The notes under the pieces: generated by a model
The model's database searches: none
The model's input: the letters and a program-made list of their open reading frames with translations, nothing else
Told to the model about the DNA's origin: nothing
Shown: piece by piece, positions 25,556 through 33,352 of the stretch
How positions within the stretch are numbered: position 1 is the stretch's first letter
How the letters are laid out: the number at the start of each line of letters is the position of its first letter
Assembly: GCF_000337615.1 (NCBI RefSeq)
Contig: NZ_AOII01000089.1
Location: 10,738 to 51,552 of the forward strand
DNA length: 40,815 bases
DNA from: Natrinema pallidum DSM 3751
GTDB lineage: Archaea > Halobacteriota > Halobacteria > Halobacteriales > Natrialbaceae
Reading direction: 5' to 3'
Program-made: the position numbers and the translations under genes

Positions 25556-26413
25556 TTAGTTCCGTGCGGAACGCTCACGAACCGCGACCTCACGGTCGGC
25601 GGTAATATACCCTCGAATCGATAGCGTCACCGAGTCCGGTGTCTCGGTCGTGTACTCCGTATCGAGTTCGAGGGAGAACGTCGCGTCGTCGCCGGCGGAC
25701 ACCTCACGCTCGAGGATGTGTGATTCGTCGTCGTCCGCGATGAGTTTCGTCGGCCAATACAGGGCTGCGAGAAACCGGCCGTCGGTCTCGGAGGTGTTCG
25801 TCACGGTCAGCGACACCGGAAGCGACTCTCCGCGGGACACCGTCTCCGCGACGGTCAGCGATACCAGTTCGAAGCTGGGAGCGGGCGCAGCCAACCGCTC
25901 CCGTCCCGCGTCGGTGAGCGGCCACGTGGTGTCGGGGTCCGCGTACCGAATCCGCGGGTTCGATGCCGAGAGCGGTGACGGGACCGTGAACGCGAGGTAT
26001 GAGCTCTCGCCACCGCTGCGTCGACCGACCGGGCCGCCCCCGTGGTCCGCAAGCGTAAAATTCAGCCCGCCCCTGCCGTCGGGGAGTCCCGGGGTCCAGG
26101 ACTCCGCACCCGTCTCGAACGTGAAGTTCGATGCCCGGAGGCCCTCGTCGGCCCGCACCGAGGCGACGATATATTGTGTCCCGTCTTCGGCATGGACGCC
26201 GCCCGATCCCATCATAGATTCGTACGTGACGGCCTTTCGAACGACGATATCGTCCACCGAAATCCCGGCGTCCGGAGATGACGATTGCGGCTTCTCGGTT
26301 CCGTTACCGGGTTCGTCGTCGCTCCGATTCGGGGTGCTCGAGTCACTGAGACAGCCACCCGTGAGGGTAGTAAGGGAGCCCCCGCCCGCGACGAGGAGTG
26401 TCCGTCGATCCAT
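25556..26413 (-). CDS. Tat lipoprotein with beta-rich domain, unknown function
   Basis: 285 residues. The N terminus has twin Arg at 3-4 (MDRRTLLVAGGG) and a lipobox ending TGGC, with Cys21 as lipid anchor. A Ser/Pro/Asp linker follows. The rest is beta-strand-rich, and the C-terminal 100 residues (FELVSLTVAETVSRGESLPVSLTVTNTSETDG and ATFSLELDTEYTTETPDSVTLSI) look like a CARDB or Ig-like surface domain. No catalytic motif is visible. The start at 26413 is chosen because upstream in-frame residues lie before the signal peptide. Palindromic repeat C sits between this gene and the binding-protein gene upstream. Confidence 0.65.
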   Translation of the reverse strand: MDRRTLLVAGGGSLTTLTGGCLSDSSTPNRSDDEPGNGTEKPQSSSPDAGISVDDIVVRKAVTYESMMGSGGVHAEDGTQYIVASVRADEGLRASNFTFETGAESWTPGLPDGRGGLNFTLADHGGGPVGRRSGGESSYLAFTVPSPLSASNPRIRYADPDTTWPLTDAGRERLAAPAPSFELVSLTVAETVSRGESLPVSLTVTNTSETDGRFLAALYWPTKLIADDDESHILEREVSAGDDATFSLELDTEYTTETPDSVTLSIRGYITADREVAVRERSARN

Positions 26414-26473
26414 ATCGGATACTCTCGGACACGGGATATATGACTTGGTCTGGGTTAAACGGTCGTTTGACCT

Positions 26474-26546
26474 ATCATAGCAACTGACGGTCACTGTACA
26501 GCTGATCGCACGACGGCCGTACGAGCAGCGTGCGAATCGCTTCAGC
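26474..26546. repeat. Palindromic repeat, copy C
   Basis: An imperfect palindrome. The left arm is catagcaactgacggtca then ctgtacagctgatcgcac. On the other strand the right arm reads agctgaagcgattcgcac then gctgctcgtac. The centre is gacggccgt. The ends share the aactga/agctga motif with copies A and B. The right end overlaps the 3' end of the iron-binding-protein gene, whose TGA stop (26542-26544) falls in this motif. It fills the gap before the lipoprotein gene, so it may act as a terminator. Confidence 0.65.
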
Positions 26547-27738
26547 TCTCACCGTTGATGATGTCCGCGATTCGCTGGCGATCGAACAACCGTTCGTCCT
26601 CGGGAATCGCCGGGTACGCTTCGCCGTCGACGTAGCCGGGCCACTCGCCGAATTGGTCGGGGAACAACTGCTTTGCGGTCATTTCCGTCTGGAAGAGGTT
26701 GAGAATCGGTCCCTGTCGACGTGCCCCCTGGGCGTAGACGTTACCTTCGCTCACGGCCGTGAGATGGCGTGTAGTGGTGTCTTCCTCCAGATTCGTCCGG
26801 ATATCGTCGAGGTCGTGGTACGCCGTCATCGGGCCGAGGACGAGCAACACGTCCGGATCCGCTTCGAGGAGGAGTTCGTAGTCGAGCGTGATGTTGCGGC
26901 CGTCCTCGCCGTACCCGTCCCCGGTGGCGTCGGCCAGCGCGTCGGTGACGCCCATCGGCCGGGTGTGTGCGGCGTAGTAGCCCGGGTAGTTCATTTTGTA
27001 GCCCCACGCCTTTTTTTCGTCCGACGCGAACGTTACCAGTGCCGCGCTTGGCCGATCGCTCTCCGGCGGAAGGTTCGACTCGATCGTCTCCAGCATCGAC
27101 TCGTGGACCGAGGCGAGCGCTTCGTACCGTTCGGTCTCCTGAAACACCTGCGCGATCTTGCCGAAAATGTCCCACAGCGTGTAGTATTCGTATTTGTCGG
27201 CCCAGCCCGCCGGCGGTTCCCGATGGGTGCCGCTGAGAGTGTTCCCGAACCACGGTCCGACGGTCTCGCCGATCTTGCTGATGTCGCTGTCGTCCCATCC
27301 GTTGGCCGTCGCGACCTTCGCAGGGTCAGCGATGTGAACGTCGCTATCCAGTTCGTACAGTTTTTCCTCCGTCGGCGGCCACGAGGAATACAGTCCCTCC
27401 CAGTCGACCGAGACTCCGTCGAGACGCTGCAGGAATTTCCGGTACAGCGACTGGTGGTATTCGGGGGCATGCATCGCGTTGATATCGTCACCCCGCCCGA
27501 GTGCCAACAACATGTCCGCGTGATGGCCCAGTATCGTGAAGATATCCTGTGGGATCTCCTCGAACGTAACCTCGCCCATGGGTGCCATTGTCACCGAGTA
27601 GCCACCATCCTCCGGCGTCGAATCGGAGTCGGACTGACTCACACACCCCGCGAGCAGTCCCCCGCCAACGACCGTGCCGCCGTACTTTACATACTCACGT
27701 CGCGTCGGTGTCTCGTGCTCAGTGGCGTCATTCACCAT
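26542..27738 (-). CDS. ABC transporter substrate-binding lipoprotein, iron/siderophore type
   Basis: 398 residues. The N terminus has twin Arg at 13-14 (TRREYVKYGGTVVGGG) and a lipobox LLAGC (Cys32). The body has the class III (FhuD/BtuF-like) pattern: ITLDYELLLEADPDVLLVLGPM in the second lobe and VYAQGARRQGPILNLFQTEMTAKQLFP near the end. It would capture iron-siderophore or a related chelate outside the cell for an ABC importer. The permease and ATPase are not in this window. Its promoter contains a near-perfect DtxR-type palindrome, so repression by iron is likely. Cobalamin binding is a weaker alternative. The stop codon lies in repeat C. Confidence 0.85.
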   Translation of the reverse strand: MVNDATEHETPTRREYVKYGGTVVGGGLLAGCVSQSDSDSTPEDGGYSVTMAPMGEVTFEEIPQDIFTILGHHADMLLALGRGDDINAMHAPEYHQSLYRKFLQRLDGVSVDWEGLYSSWPPTEEKLYELDSDVHIADPAKVATANGWDDSDISKIGETVGPWFGNTLSGTHREPPAGWADKYEYYTLWDIFGKIAQVFQETERYEALASVHESMLETIESNLPPESDRPSAALVTFASDEKKAWGYKMNYPGYYAAHTRPMGVTDALADATGDGYGEDGRNITLDYELLLEADPDVLLVLGPMTAYHDLDDIRTNLEEDTTTRHLTAVSEGNVYAQGARRQGPILNLFQTEMTAKQLFPDQFGEWPGYVDGEAYPAIPEDERLFDRQRIADIINGES

Positions 27739-27742
27739 GTGT

Positions 27743-27794
27743 TTTAGGCCAGCCTAAACATATAAAACGATTCCGAATAGTCGGTCAGCCTAGA
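27743..27794 (-). promoter_or_regulatory. Iron-type operator and TATA box of the binding-protein gene
   Basis: TTTAGGCCAGCCTAAA (27743-27758) has 7-base perfect arms (TTTAGGC and GCCTAAA). A TATA box, ttttatatg on the minus strand (27760-27768), precedes it and predicts a start at about the ATG (27738). A degenerate second box, TCTAGGCTGACCGA on the minus strand, lies at 27781-27794 on the other side of the TATA. The layout matches the 5968-6007 promoter. Control by a DtxR-family iron regulator is inferred from the motif. Confidence 0.72.
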
Positions 27795-27798
27795 TCAG

Positions 27799-28812
27799 TC
27801 AGTGTGGAGCGCCACAGCGCGGACAGATCGGCGGGCCGCCCCCGGACAGGTCGAGCCCGCAGTGCTGACACTCGGACCCGTCGGGCGACGTGATCGCCTC
27901 GACGGTGTCGTCCGTCCCGTCCCGGATCGACTCGACGGTCCCGAGGCCGGCTAGCGACTCGACGGACTCCTCGTCGTCCGCCAGCGACTGTCGGAGGAAA
28001 CGCACGCGGTCGGTGAGGAACGCCGGCGGGTCGTCATCCCCGGAGTCGACCTTGCCGAGATCGGGGATCGAATCGATCGATGCGTCCGACCGGATGGCCA
28101 CCGCGAACCCCTCCGCTGCTCGCCCCCTGACGTAGGGGTTCTCGTCGTCCAATCGCTCTCGTAGCTCACCCACCGCTTCGGACATCGTCTCGGGATACGC
28201 ACACCCGACCGCGACAAGCGCCGTACAGAGATGATACCGGACGAGTTCGGGTTCGGCATCGAGATGCTCGGCCAGCGACGGGACCTGATGCCGGAGTCGA
28301 CTCGAGTCACCGAGCGCCACGCACGCCAGCGCCTTCGCGAGTTTCTCCTTGACCTCCGGTTCGTCGAACGACAGCCCGATGCGAAGGTCCGCCAGGATCT
28401 CCGGGTCGCTGACCTCCTCGGGGAATTCGAGCGCGACGTAGCCGAGTGCTTCGGCACACCGCGCTCGGACGTAGTAGAACTCCTCGTCGTCGGCCAGTCG
28501 CTCCGCAAGCGAGTCGATAACAGGGCGGACGGCACCCGGTGCCGAGGCTGCGAGGGTGACGAACAGTTTGGCGCTGCTCAGTCTGATCGCACGGTCGTCG
28601 TCGATCAGAAACGTCACGAGCGGGGCAGCGAGTCCGTCGAACGCACCTGGACGTTCTTCGACGTCCGCTCGAGCCGCCCGCAATGCTCGCTTGCGAGCGT
28701 CCGCGTCTGCCGTACCGACCCGCGCCAGTTCTGCACCCACCGCTTCGTGATCTCCGTCATCGAGAAGGGCGGTCAAGCGGTCCGGTGTTGGCGGCTGGTT
28801 AGAGTCAGTCAT
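27799..28812 (-). CDS. HEAT-repeat protein with C-terminal zinc ribbon
   Basis: 337 residues. The middle part holds several alpha-helical HEAT-like repeats (for example YYVRARCAEALGYVALEFPEEV, VKEKLAKALACVALGD and PYVRGRAAEGFAVAIRSD), which make a scaffold for protein contacts. The last 25 residues are a zinc ribbon, with CQHCGLDLSGGG and CPRCGAPH at the very C terminus. ATG 28812 is chosen because MTDSNQPPTPDRLTALLDDG is a natural acidic haloarchaeal start. It is unlinked in function to neighbours. The partner is unknown. Confidence 0.75.
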   Translation of the reverse strand: MTDSNQPPTPDRLTALLDDGDHEAVGAELARVGTADADARKRALRAARADVEERPGAFDGLAAPLVTFLIDDDRAIRLSSAKLFVTLAASAPGAVRPVIDSLAERLADDEEFYYVRARCAEALGYVALEFPEEVSDPEILADLRIGLSFDEPEVKEKLAKALACVALGDSSRLRHQVPSLAEHLDAEPELVRYHLCTALVAVGCAYPETMSEAVGELRERLDDENPYVRGRAAEGFAVAIRSDASIDSIPDLGKVDSGDDDPPAFLTDRVRFLRQSLADDEESVESLAGLGTVESIRDGTDDTVEAITSPDGSECQHCGLDLSGGGPPICPRCGAPH

Positions 28813-29129
28813 CGGCGCTGTCAGTCTGTGACCGTGTTCGATGCCCGATCGTTTCAATCCAGTGACTCCGTGCTGGCGCGTCAACAGCAACAATACTCAC
28901 GCGTTTTCCCCTCCCCTTTCTATTCGAAGTTGCGCCCACCACCGGCGACGCTCGCCGACCCGACTGGGGGTCCACACCGTCGTGTCCACCGACGAGGCTT
29001 CCGAATCGATTTCGGACCGAGTTAGTGTTGCTCGAGGGACGACTCGGGAGAACTAATCTTCCACTACAGACCCTCACTGCTTTTAATAAGATAGTAATAT
29101 ACATATACGGTAAAACTAGTTCTAGCAAA
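28813..29129. other. Intergenic stretch, mostly featureless
   Basis: There is no supported gene. From about 29070 the sequence becomes strongly AT-rich (ataagatagtaatatacata and beyond), in contrast to its surroundings, and runs into the promoter of the 29167 gene. Confidence 0.4.
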
Positions 29130-29139
29130 GATTTATTAG
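29130..29139 (+). promoter_or_regulatory. TATA box for the 29167 exported protein
   Basis: gatttattag lies about 32 bases before ATG 29167 at the end of a 90-base AT-rich tract. The transcript is likely nearly leaderless. The unusual AT-richness suggests a strong promoter or DNA that bends or melts easily. Confidence 0.55.
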
Positions 29140-29166
29140 TAGTGGCGATATCTATCCGGTGTAGAT

Positions 29167-29511
29167 ATGACAAGTGATAACGCGGGTATCGATCGACGTA
29201 GCGTCCTTCGAAAGACCGGCATCGGACTCGCCAGCGTCGGCGGCGTCGCGATGGCAGCCGGAAGCGCTTCGGCGACCCATCTCTCCGTCGGCGACACCGT
29301 CAAGTACAGTCCCTGCAGTGACTGTGACGACTGCTATCAGATGATGGAGGACCCGCCGAACGGAGACTGGAGTCGGACCGGGCCCTACGCGTGCCGCGGG
29401 TGGGAAACGGAAGTGCTCAGCATCTACGAATCGTCGGGCGAGCAGTTCGTCGAACTCGATTTCGGCAAGGGACCCGGCTGGGAATCCGAACACGCCGTCG
29501 AAACGGTCTAA
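29167..29511 (+). CDS. Tat-exported small Cys-containing protein
   Basis: 114 residues. The signal has twin Arg (IDRRSVLRKTGIGLASVGGVAMAAGSASA) and no lipobox Cys, so a signal peptidase cut after ASA is likely (about residue 36). The mature part of about 78 residues starts THLSVGDTVKYSPC, has CSDCDDC and a later YACRG, and ends in a beta-rich section. The four Cys could form two disulphides or a metal site. The VGDTVKY opening and Gly/Trp pattern look like a small SH3-like barrel. I do not recognise the family. The gene stands alone behind an AT-rich promoter. Confidence 0.7.
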   Translation: MTSDNAGIDRRSVLRKTGIGLASVGGVAMAAGSASATHLSVGDTVKYSPCSDCDDCYQMMEDPPNGDWSRTGPYACRGWETEVLSIYESSGEQFVELDFGKGPGWESEHAVETV

Positions 29512-29924
29512 TTCGGGCCGCGAATCAGTAGCATTCACTACGTTTTTGCAGGAACCAGTGCTCCTTCCCTCGATTACGGACGCGGACACGACAGGATCGA
29601 CTCCGTGAGGGATTCGACTCGGCGAATCGGTTGCGATCCCGGACGTGTGACGCGTCGTCGAGCGATGCAAATCTCCTCGTCGTCCGCGGTTCAGTCGACC
29701 CGGACCGTTCGCTCACCGTGTTTCGGACGATCGATGACGGACTCGGAAGCCTCGATATCGTCGAGGCTCCGCAGAACGGGCCGGGTCATCGGTCGCGGTA
29801 CTCGAGCAATGACACCTCCGTTCGACCGGCGGTAGAACGAGTTTTGACCCGTCGGGTCGGATCACTTGACTTCTTGGGACGAAAAAGGCGTATCAATCAG
29901 CAGTGGCTCTGAACTACGTATTCA
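29512..29924. other. Intergenic stretch with a weak, possibly decayed frame
   Basis: A frame from TTG 29631 to TGA 29912 reads NLLVVRGSVDPDRSLTVF then RTIDDGLGSLDIVEAP, with haloarchaeal-type codons, but no start with a promoter and no family is recognised. Two other frames overlap it. I treat it as undecided, possibly a decayed gene before the tRNA. Confidence 0.3.
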
Positions 29925-29998
29925 AGCCAGGGGTGGGATTTGAACCCACGAAGTCTCGATTACAAGTCGAGTGCATGAACCGCCCATGCTCCCCTGGC
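29925..29998 (-). tRNA. tRNA-Thr (anticodon UGU)
   Basis: The minus strand folds as a full cloverleaf: acceptor GCCAGGG/CCCTGGC, D stem GCAT/ATGC, anticodon stem CTCGA/TCGAG with loop CTTGTAA (anticodon TGT), variable loop ACTTC, T stem GTGGG/CCCAC with loop TTCAAAT, discriminator T. It is 74 bases with no intron and no encoded CCA. It decodes ACA and, by wobble, other Thr codons. It begins 13 bases after the GNAT stop on the same strand, so it may be processed from the pgk-GNAT transcript or have a promoter inside the GNAT end. Confidence 0.97.
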
Positions 29999-30010
29999 GC
30001 ACGCCGTGGG

Positions 30011-30526
30011 TTAGCCGTCCTCCTTTGAATGTGTATCGTTTTTCTCCCGGCTCTCGAGTGTCCGGCTCATCGTCACCCGGAACTCCGCGTACCCCTTGCG
30101 ACGGTAAAACCGCCGGGCGGACTCGTTGTCGGCCATCACCTCGAGTAGCATCGTGTCGACGCCGCGATCGGCCAGCGACGCCTCGGCGGCTTCGAGCAGC
30201 GCCGTGCCGATGCCGCGGTTCCGATGGGCGGGTTCGACGTAGATATTCGACAGCATGCCGCGGGTCTCGTCGAGTTCGAGGGCACCGCGTTCGACCGAGA
30301 CCGTGGCGAACCCGACGATCGATCCTTCGAGACGGGCGACGAACAGGCCATCGCTGACCTGATAGGCTCCGAGCGTCTCCCGCATGGTCTCGCGGTTCGC
30401 GTCGGCACGGACCGCCGACCCGTACTGGCGCTGATCGCGAGCGAGGCGGACCCAGCGGTCGGTGAGGGGTTGGATGTCGTCGCGAGACGCGCGTTCAATC
30501 GTCGGCTGCGGGTCGTTGGGGGGCAT
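30011..30526 (-). CDS. GNAT-family N-acetyltransferase
   Basis: 171 residues. The acetyl-CoA-binding motif A is IYVEPAHRNRGIGTALLEAAE (Q/RxxGxG/A form, RNRGIG) near 96-116, and motif B is DNESARRFYRRKGYAEF near 134-150. It transfers acetyl from acetyl-CoA to an amine or a protein N terminus; the substrate is not readable. It overlaps the 3' end of pgk by 32 bases on the same strand, so the two are translated from one message. The start at 30526 (MPPNDPQPTIERASRDDI) suits the family. The tRNA-Thr follows 13 bases after the stop. Confidence 0.88.
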   Translation of the reverse strand: MPPNDPQPTIERASRDDIQPLTDRWVRLARDQRQYGSAVRADANRETMRETLGAYQVSDGLFVARLEGSIVGFATVSVERGALELDETRGMLSNIYVEPAHRNRGIGTALLEAAEASLADRGVDTMLLEVMADNESARRFYRRKGYAEFRVTMSRTLESREKNDTHSKEDG

Positions 30527-31718
30527 TCTCGAGTGCCGTCACGGCGGGAAGCGATTCGGCGGTGAGCATCCGCAACGCCGCGCCGCCGCCGGTGCTGACG
30601 TGGGAAAAGCCCTCGACGCCGAGCGTCCGCAGGGCGGCGGCCGTGTCGCCGCCGCCGACGATGCTCGTCGGGATGTCGGTCGCAGCGCCGTAGAGTTCCC
30701 GGGTGCCGGTCTGGAAGCGTTCGTCCTCGAAGACGCCGGCGGGGCCGTTGAGGATGACGGTCTCCGCGTCCGCGAGTATCCGTCGGTAGTAGTCCAGCGT
30801 CGACTCGCCGATGTCCATCGCAGCCTCGCCGTCGCCGGGGGGCAAGGCGTTGACGCCGAGTTCGTGGCGGTCGCCGTCCCGGGCGACGGCGACATCCCGC
30901 GGGAGTGCGATCCGATCGCCGTACGCGTCGAGCAGATCGGCGGCGCGGTCGATCTCGTCCCAGTAGCCCTGGTCGTAGATGAAATCGGAACTGGCGTCGC
31001 CGAGGTCGACGCCGTCGGCGATGAGAAAGACGTTGCCGACGACGCCCGCGGTGAGGACGTGATCGGCCAGCCCCTTCTCGAGGACGGACCAGGCGACATC
31101 GATCGAGTCGGAGACCTTCGCGCCGCCGAGGACGTAGACTCGGGGGGCGTCGGTCTCCTCGATCGAGCCCAGCACGTCGAGTTCGGATTCCATCACGCGG
31201 CCGGCGTAGCTGGGGAGGACGGACGGGAGCCCGACGAGGGAGGGCTGTGAGCGGTGGGCCGCGGCGAAGGCGTCGTTGACGTAGGCGTCCAAGACGGGTT
31301 CGAGGCCCGCGACGAGGTGGGTTCGAGCGGCCCGTTCGGGGTCGAACTCCATGTACTCCTCGCTGTAAAAGCGCGTGTTCTCGAGGACGACGCACCCGCC
31401 GTTCGAGAGGTCCCTGACGGCCTCTCGGGCGGCCTCGGAGAAGGTCGCATCGACGTAGTCGACGGGCCGGTCGAGCAGTGTCGAGAGGCGGTCGGCGTGG
31501 GAAGCAAGCGAGACGAAGTCGTCGCCGCCGGGCCGACCCTGATGGGCGAGGACGGCGACCTGACCGCCGCGTTCGAGCAGTTCCGACAGGGTATCGACGT
31601 GTGCGCGCAGTCGGGCATCGTCCGCGAGCGTGTCATCGTCGTCGATCGGACTATTGACGTCGACGCGAACACCGACGGTAGTCCCTTCGACGTCCAGGTC
31701 GTCGAGGGTCGCGATCAT
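30495..31718 (-). CDS. pgk: Phosphoglycerate kinase
   Basis: 407 residues, close to the usual 390-410. It interconverts 1,3-bisphosphoglycerate + ADP and 3-phosphoglycerate + ATP. Motifs: GVRVDVNSPI (substrate Arg), LAHQGRPGG, VLENTRFYSEE, DAYVNDAFAAAHRSQPS, VYVLGGAKVSDSI, ILNGPAGVFE, VGGGDTAAALRTLG and FSHVSTGGGAALRML (nucleotide binding). All are intact. The inner ATG 31718 (MIATLDDLDVEG) is preferred to 31733 because it starts at the usual point. Its C-terminal tail, ENAPQRPAADD, runs into the GNAT gene. Confidence 0.97.
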   Translation of the reverse strand: MIATLDDLDVEGTTVGVRVDVNSPIDDDDTLADDARLRAHVDTLSELLERGGQVAVLAHQGRPGGDDFVSLASHADRLSTLLDRPVDYVDATFSEAAREAVRDLSNGGCVVLENTRFYSEEYMEFDPERAARTHLVAGLEPVLDAYVNDAFAAAHRSQPSLVGLPSVLPSYAGRVMESELDVLGSIEETDAPRVYVLGGAKVSDSIDVAWSVLEKGLADHVLTAGVVGNVFLIADGVDLGDASSDFIYDQGYWDEIDRAADLLDAYGDRIALPRDVAVARDGDRHELGVNALPPGDGEAAMDIGESTLDYYRRILADAETVILNGPAGVFEDERFQTGTRELYGAATDIPTSIVGGGDTAAALRTLGVEGFSHVSTGGGAALRMLTAESLPAVTALENAPQRPAADD

Positions 31719-31819
31719 TATCGACCTGTCCACCGCGACACCCGAAAGGTCTTTCTATCGGAGGGATACGGATCGGGAGCCGCCGACACGACACCTGCCG
31801 AGTCGGGACCGGCAGTCGA

Positions 31820-32428
31820 TTAGACCGTCCGACAGTCCGCACAGACGAGTTGGCCGTTGGCATCCCAGAGCGCGTCGGCGAGGGAGCCGCAAGCCTCGCA
31901 GATGCCCTGCGTGGTGTACTCGTCGCCACCGTTGGGGAGCAGTTGGGTATCGTCCTCCTCGGCAGTCCGGGTCGCTGCGGGATCGGCGGCTCCGCGGTCG
32001 CGATCGACCGGCGGCTCGCTCGAGCGTGAGGGCGTCATCGTCGCCTGGAACGAGCCCGCGGCGGCGATGACGTCTCGCTGGGTAACCAGGCCGACGATGC
32101 CGTCGGCGGCTTCGACGACGACGTTGCGGATGTTCTGGCGGGCCATCGTGGTCGCAACGTCGGTGAGCGACCGATCGGGATCGACCGTGATGACCGGCGT
32201 CGTCATCACGTCGCCGACGGTCGTCGCCGACGGATCGCGGTCGTCCGCGACGAGTCCGAGCACGTCCCACTCGGTCACGATGCCGACCGGCTCCGCACCC
32301 CGGACGACCAGCGCGCAACTCGTCCGTTCCTCGCGCATGAGTCGCACGACCTCGCGGACGGTGTCGGACTCGCTGACGCCGACGTAGTCGGACGTCAGGA
32401 CATCCCTGACGGACAGTTCCGATTCCAT
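31820..32428 (-). CDS. Two-CBS-domain protein with C-terminal zinc ribbon
   Basis: 202 residues. CBS1 is at about 7-65 (DVLTSDYVGVSESDTVREVVRLM, then GIVTEWDVLGLV) and CBS2 at about 72-125 (VGDVMTTPVITVDPDRSLTDVATTM, then GLVTQRDVIAAA). A Glu/Asp-rich linker follows. The C-terminal zinc ribbon has CEACG and CADC (about 175-200). CBS pairs bind adenine nucleotides and sense energy state. A CBS pair plus a zinc ribbon is a recurring archaeal regulator layout. A minus-strand TATA-like gcttttagcc (32451-32460) predicts a leaderless ATG 32428. Targets are unknown. Confidence 0.88.
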   Translation of the reverse strand: MESELSVRDVLTSDYVGVSESDTVREVVRLMREERTSCALVVRGAEPVGIVTEWDVLGLVADDRDPSATTVGDVMTTPVITVDPDRSLTDVATTMARQNIRNVVVEAADGIVGLVTQRDVIAAAGSFQATMTPSRSSEPPVDRDRGAADPAATRTAEEDDTQLLPNGGDEYTTQGICEACGSLADALWDANGQLVCADCRTV

Positions 32429-32513
32429 ATCTGAACGATACCCACGAACGGGCTAAAAGCTACTCCCGTCACACTTAAGCAAGCCGGCAGCGAAGTTCCC
32501 TAATTCACCGTTC

Positions 32514-33284
32514 TCAGGCCGTCTTCCACTCGAGTTCGACACGAGTGCCGTCGGCCCGACAGGTCTCGAGGGCGTGTTTCGCCGCGAAGCCGGCTTCGTG
32601 GGCGCTCGCCCCGCGACCGACGCCGACCTGCATCTCGACGTCGACGGCGTCCTCGACGTGGGCGGTGGCCTCCTCGTAGTCGGCCGCCGCGAGGTCGGGA
32701 CAGACGACGATGACGTTGTCGCCGCCGACGAAAAAGGAGAGGCTGTCGTGGGTGTAGCGCATGTGGCGCATGAGTTCGGCGTACCCCTGCTCGATCTCGA
32801 TGAAGGTGTCGAAGGCGTTGAGTTCGTCCGTGTAGTTGCCGGTCGCGTTGACCACGTCGAAGTGGGCGATCTGGACGTCGTCGTCGGTCCGGTACTCGTC
32901 GTCGATCGCCCGCCCCTCGAGACACTCGCGGCGGTTCTCGTCCTGTGCGCTGCCGGCCTCCTGCAAGCGGGCCGTGGCGTCGGACAGCGCCTGCACGGGG
33001 CTGGTCCCCGTCGCGACGCCGAGGCTGAGCGTGACGGGATACCGGTTGCCGATCGACTCCTGTAACAGCGCGTGGTCCTCGAGCGAGCAGCCGTTCGTCA
33101 CCGCGATCATGTTGTCGAAGCGAGTGAAGAAGGCGTAGCCGCCGCGGTTACCGACGAACTGCGAGATTTCGGCGAACAGCCGGGACTGCATGGTCTGGAG
33201 GTCGGCCTCCCGACGCGGTTCCGGCGTCACGGTCCAGGGTCCGTAGTTGTCGATCTGAACGAGCGTTACCTGCGTGTTAGTCAC
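32514..33284 (-). CDS. arfA: GTP cyclohydrolase III (ArfA)
   Basis: 256 residues, matching archaeal GTP cyclohydrolase III. It turns GTP into a formylamino-pyrimidine nucleotide (FAPy) with loss of pyrophosphate, the first step of archaeal riboflavin and F420 synthesis. It has two copies of a nucleotide-cyclase-like (GGDEF-like) fold. The metal-binding loops are AFFTRFDNMIAV (about 50-61) and SFFVGGDNVIVV, and the opening VQIDNYGPWT is the ArfA hallmark. A minus-strand TATA box (ttatac region, 33310-33318) gives a leaderless start. A likely ArfB partner is the creatininase-family gene at 11726. Confidence 0.94.
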   Translation of the reverse strand: MTNTQVTLVQIDNYGPWTVTPEPRREADLQTMQSRLFAEISQFVGNRGGYAFFTRFDNMIAVTNGCSLEDHALLQESIGNRYPVTLSLGVATGTSPVQALSDATARLQEAGSAQDENRRECLEGRAIDDEYRTDDDVQIAHFDVVNATGNYTDELNAFDTFIEIEQGYAELMRHMRYTHDSLSFFVGGDNVIVVCPDLAAADYEEATAHVEDAVDVEMQVGVGRGASAHEAGFAAKHALETCRADGTRVELEWKTA

Positions 33285-33309
33285 TGTGGGCGTTCATTTC
33301 GAACGGCGT

Positions 33310-33318
33310 CGTATAAGC
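33310..33318 (-). promoter_or_regulatory. arfA TATA box
   Basis: cttatacga on the minus strand, about 30 bases before ATG 33284. This is standard spacing for a leaderless haloarchaeal transcript. Confidence 0.55.
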
Positions 33319-33352
33319 GATACGTAATCCAGATTCGTGATGGGGGCGGCGT

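Noticed and set aside
29631..29912. 93-codon frame with haloarchaeal-like codons
   Set aside because: It uses a TTG start, has no promoter or recognised domain, and is overlapped by other frames of similar length.
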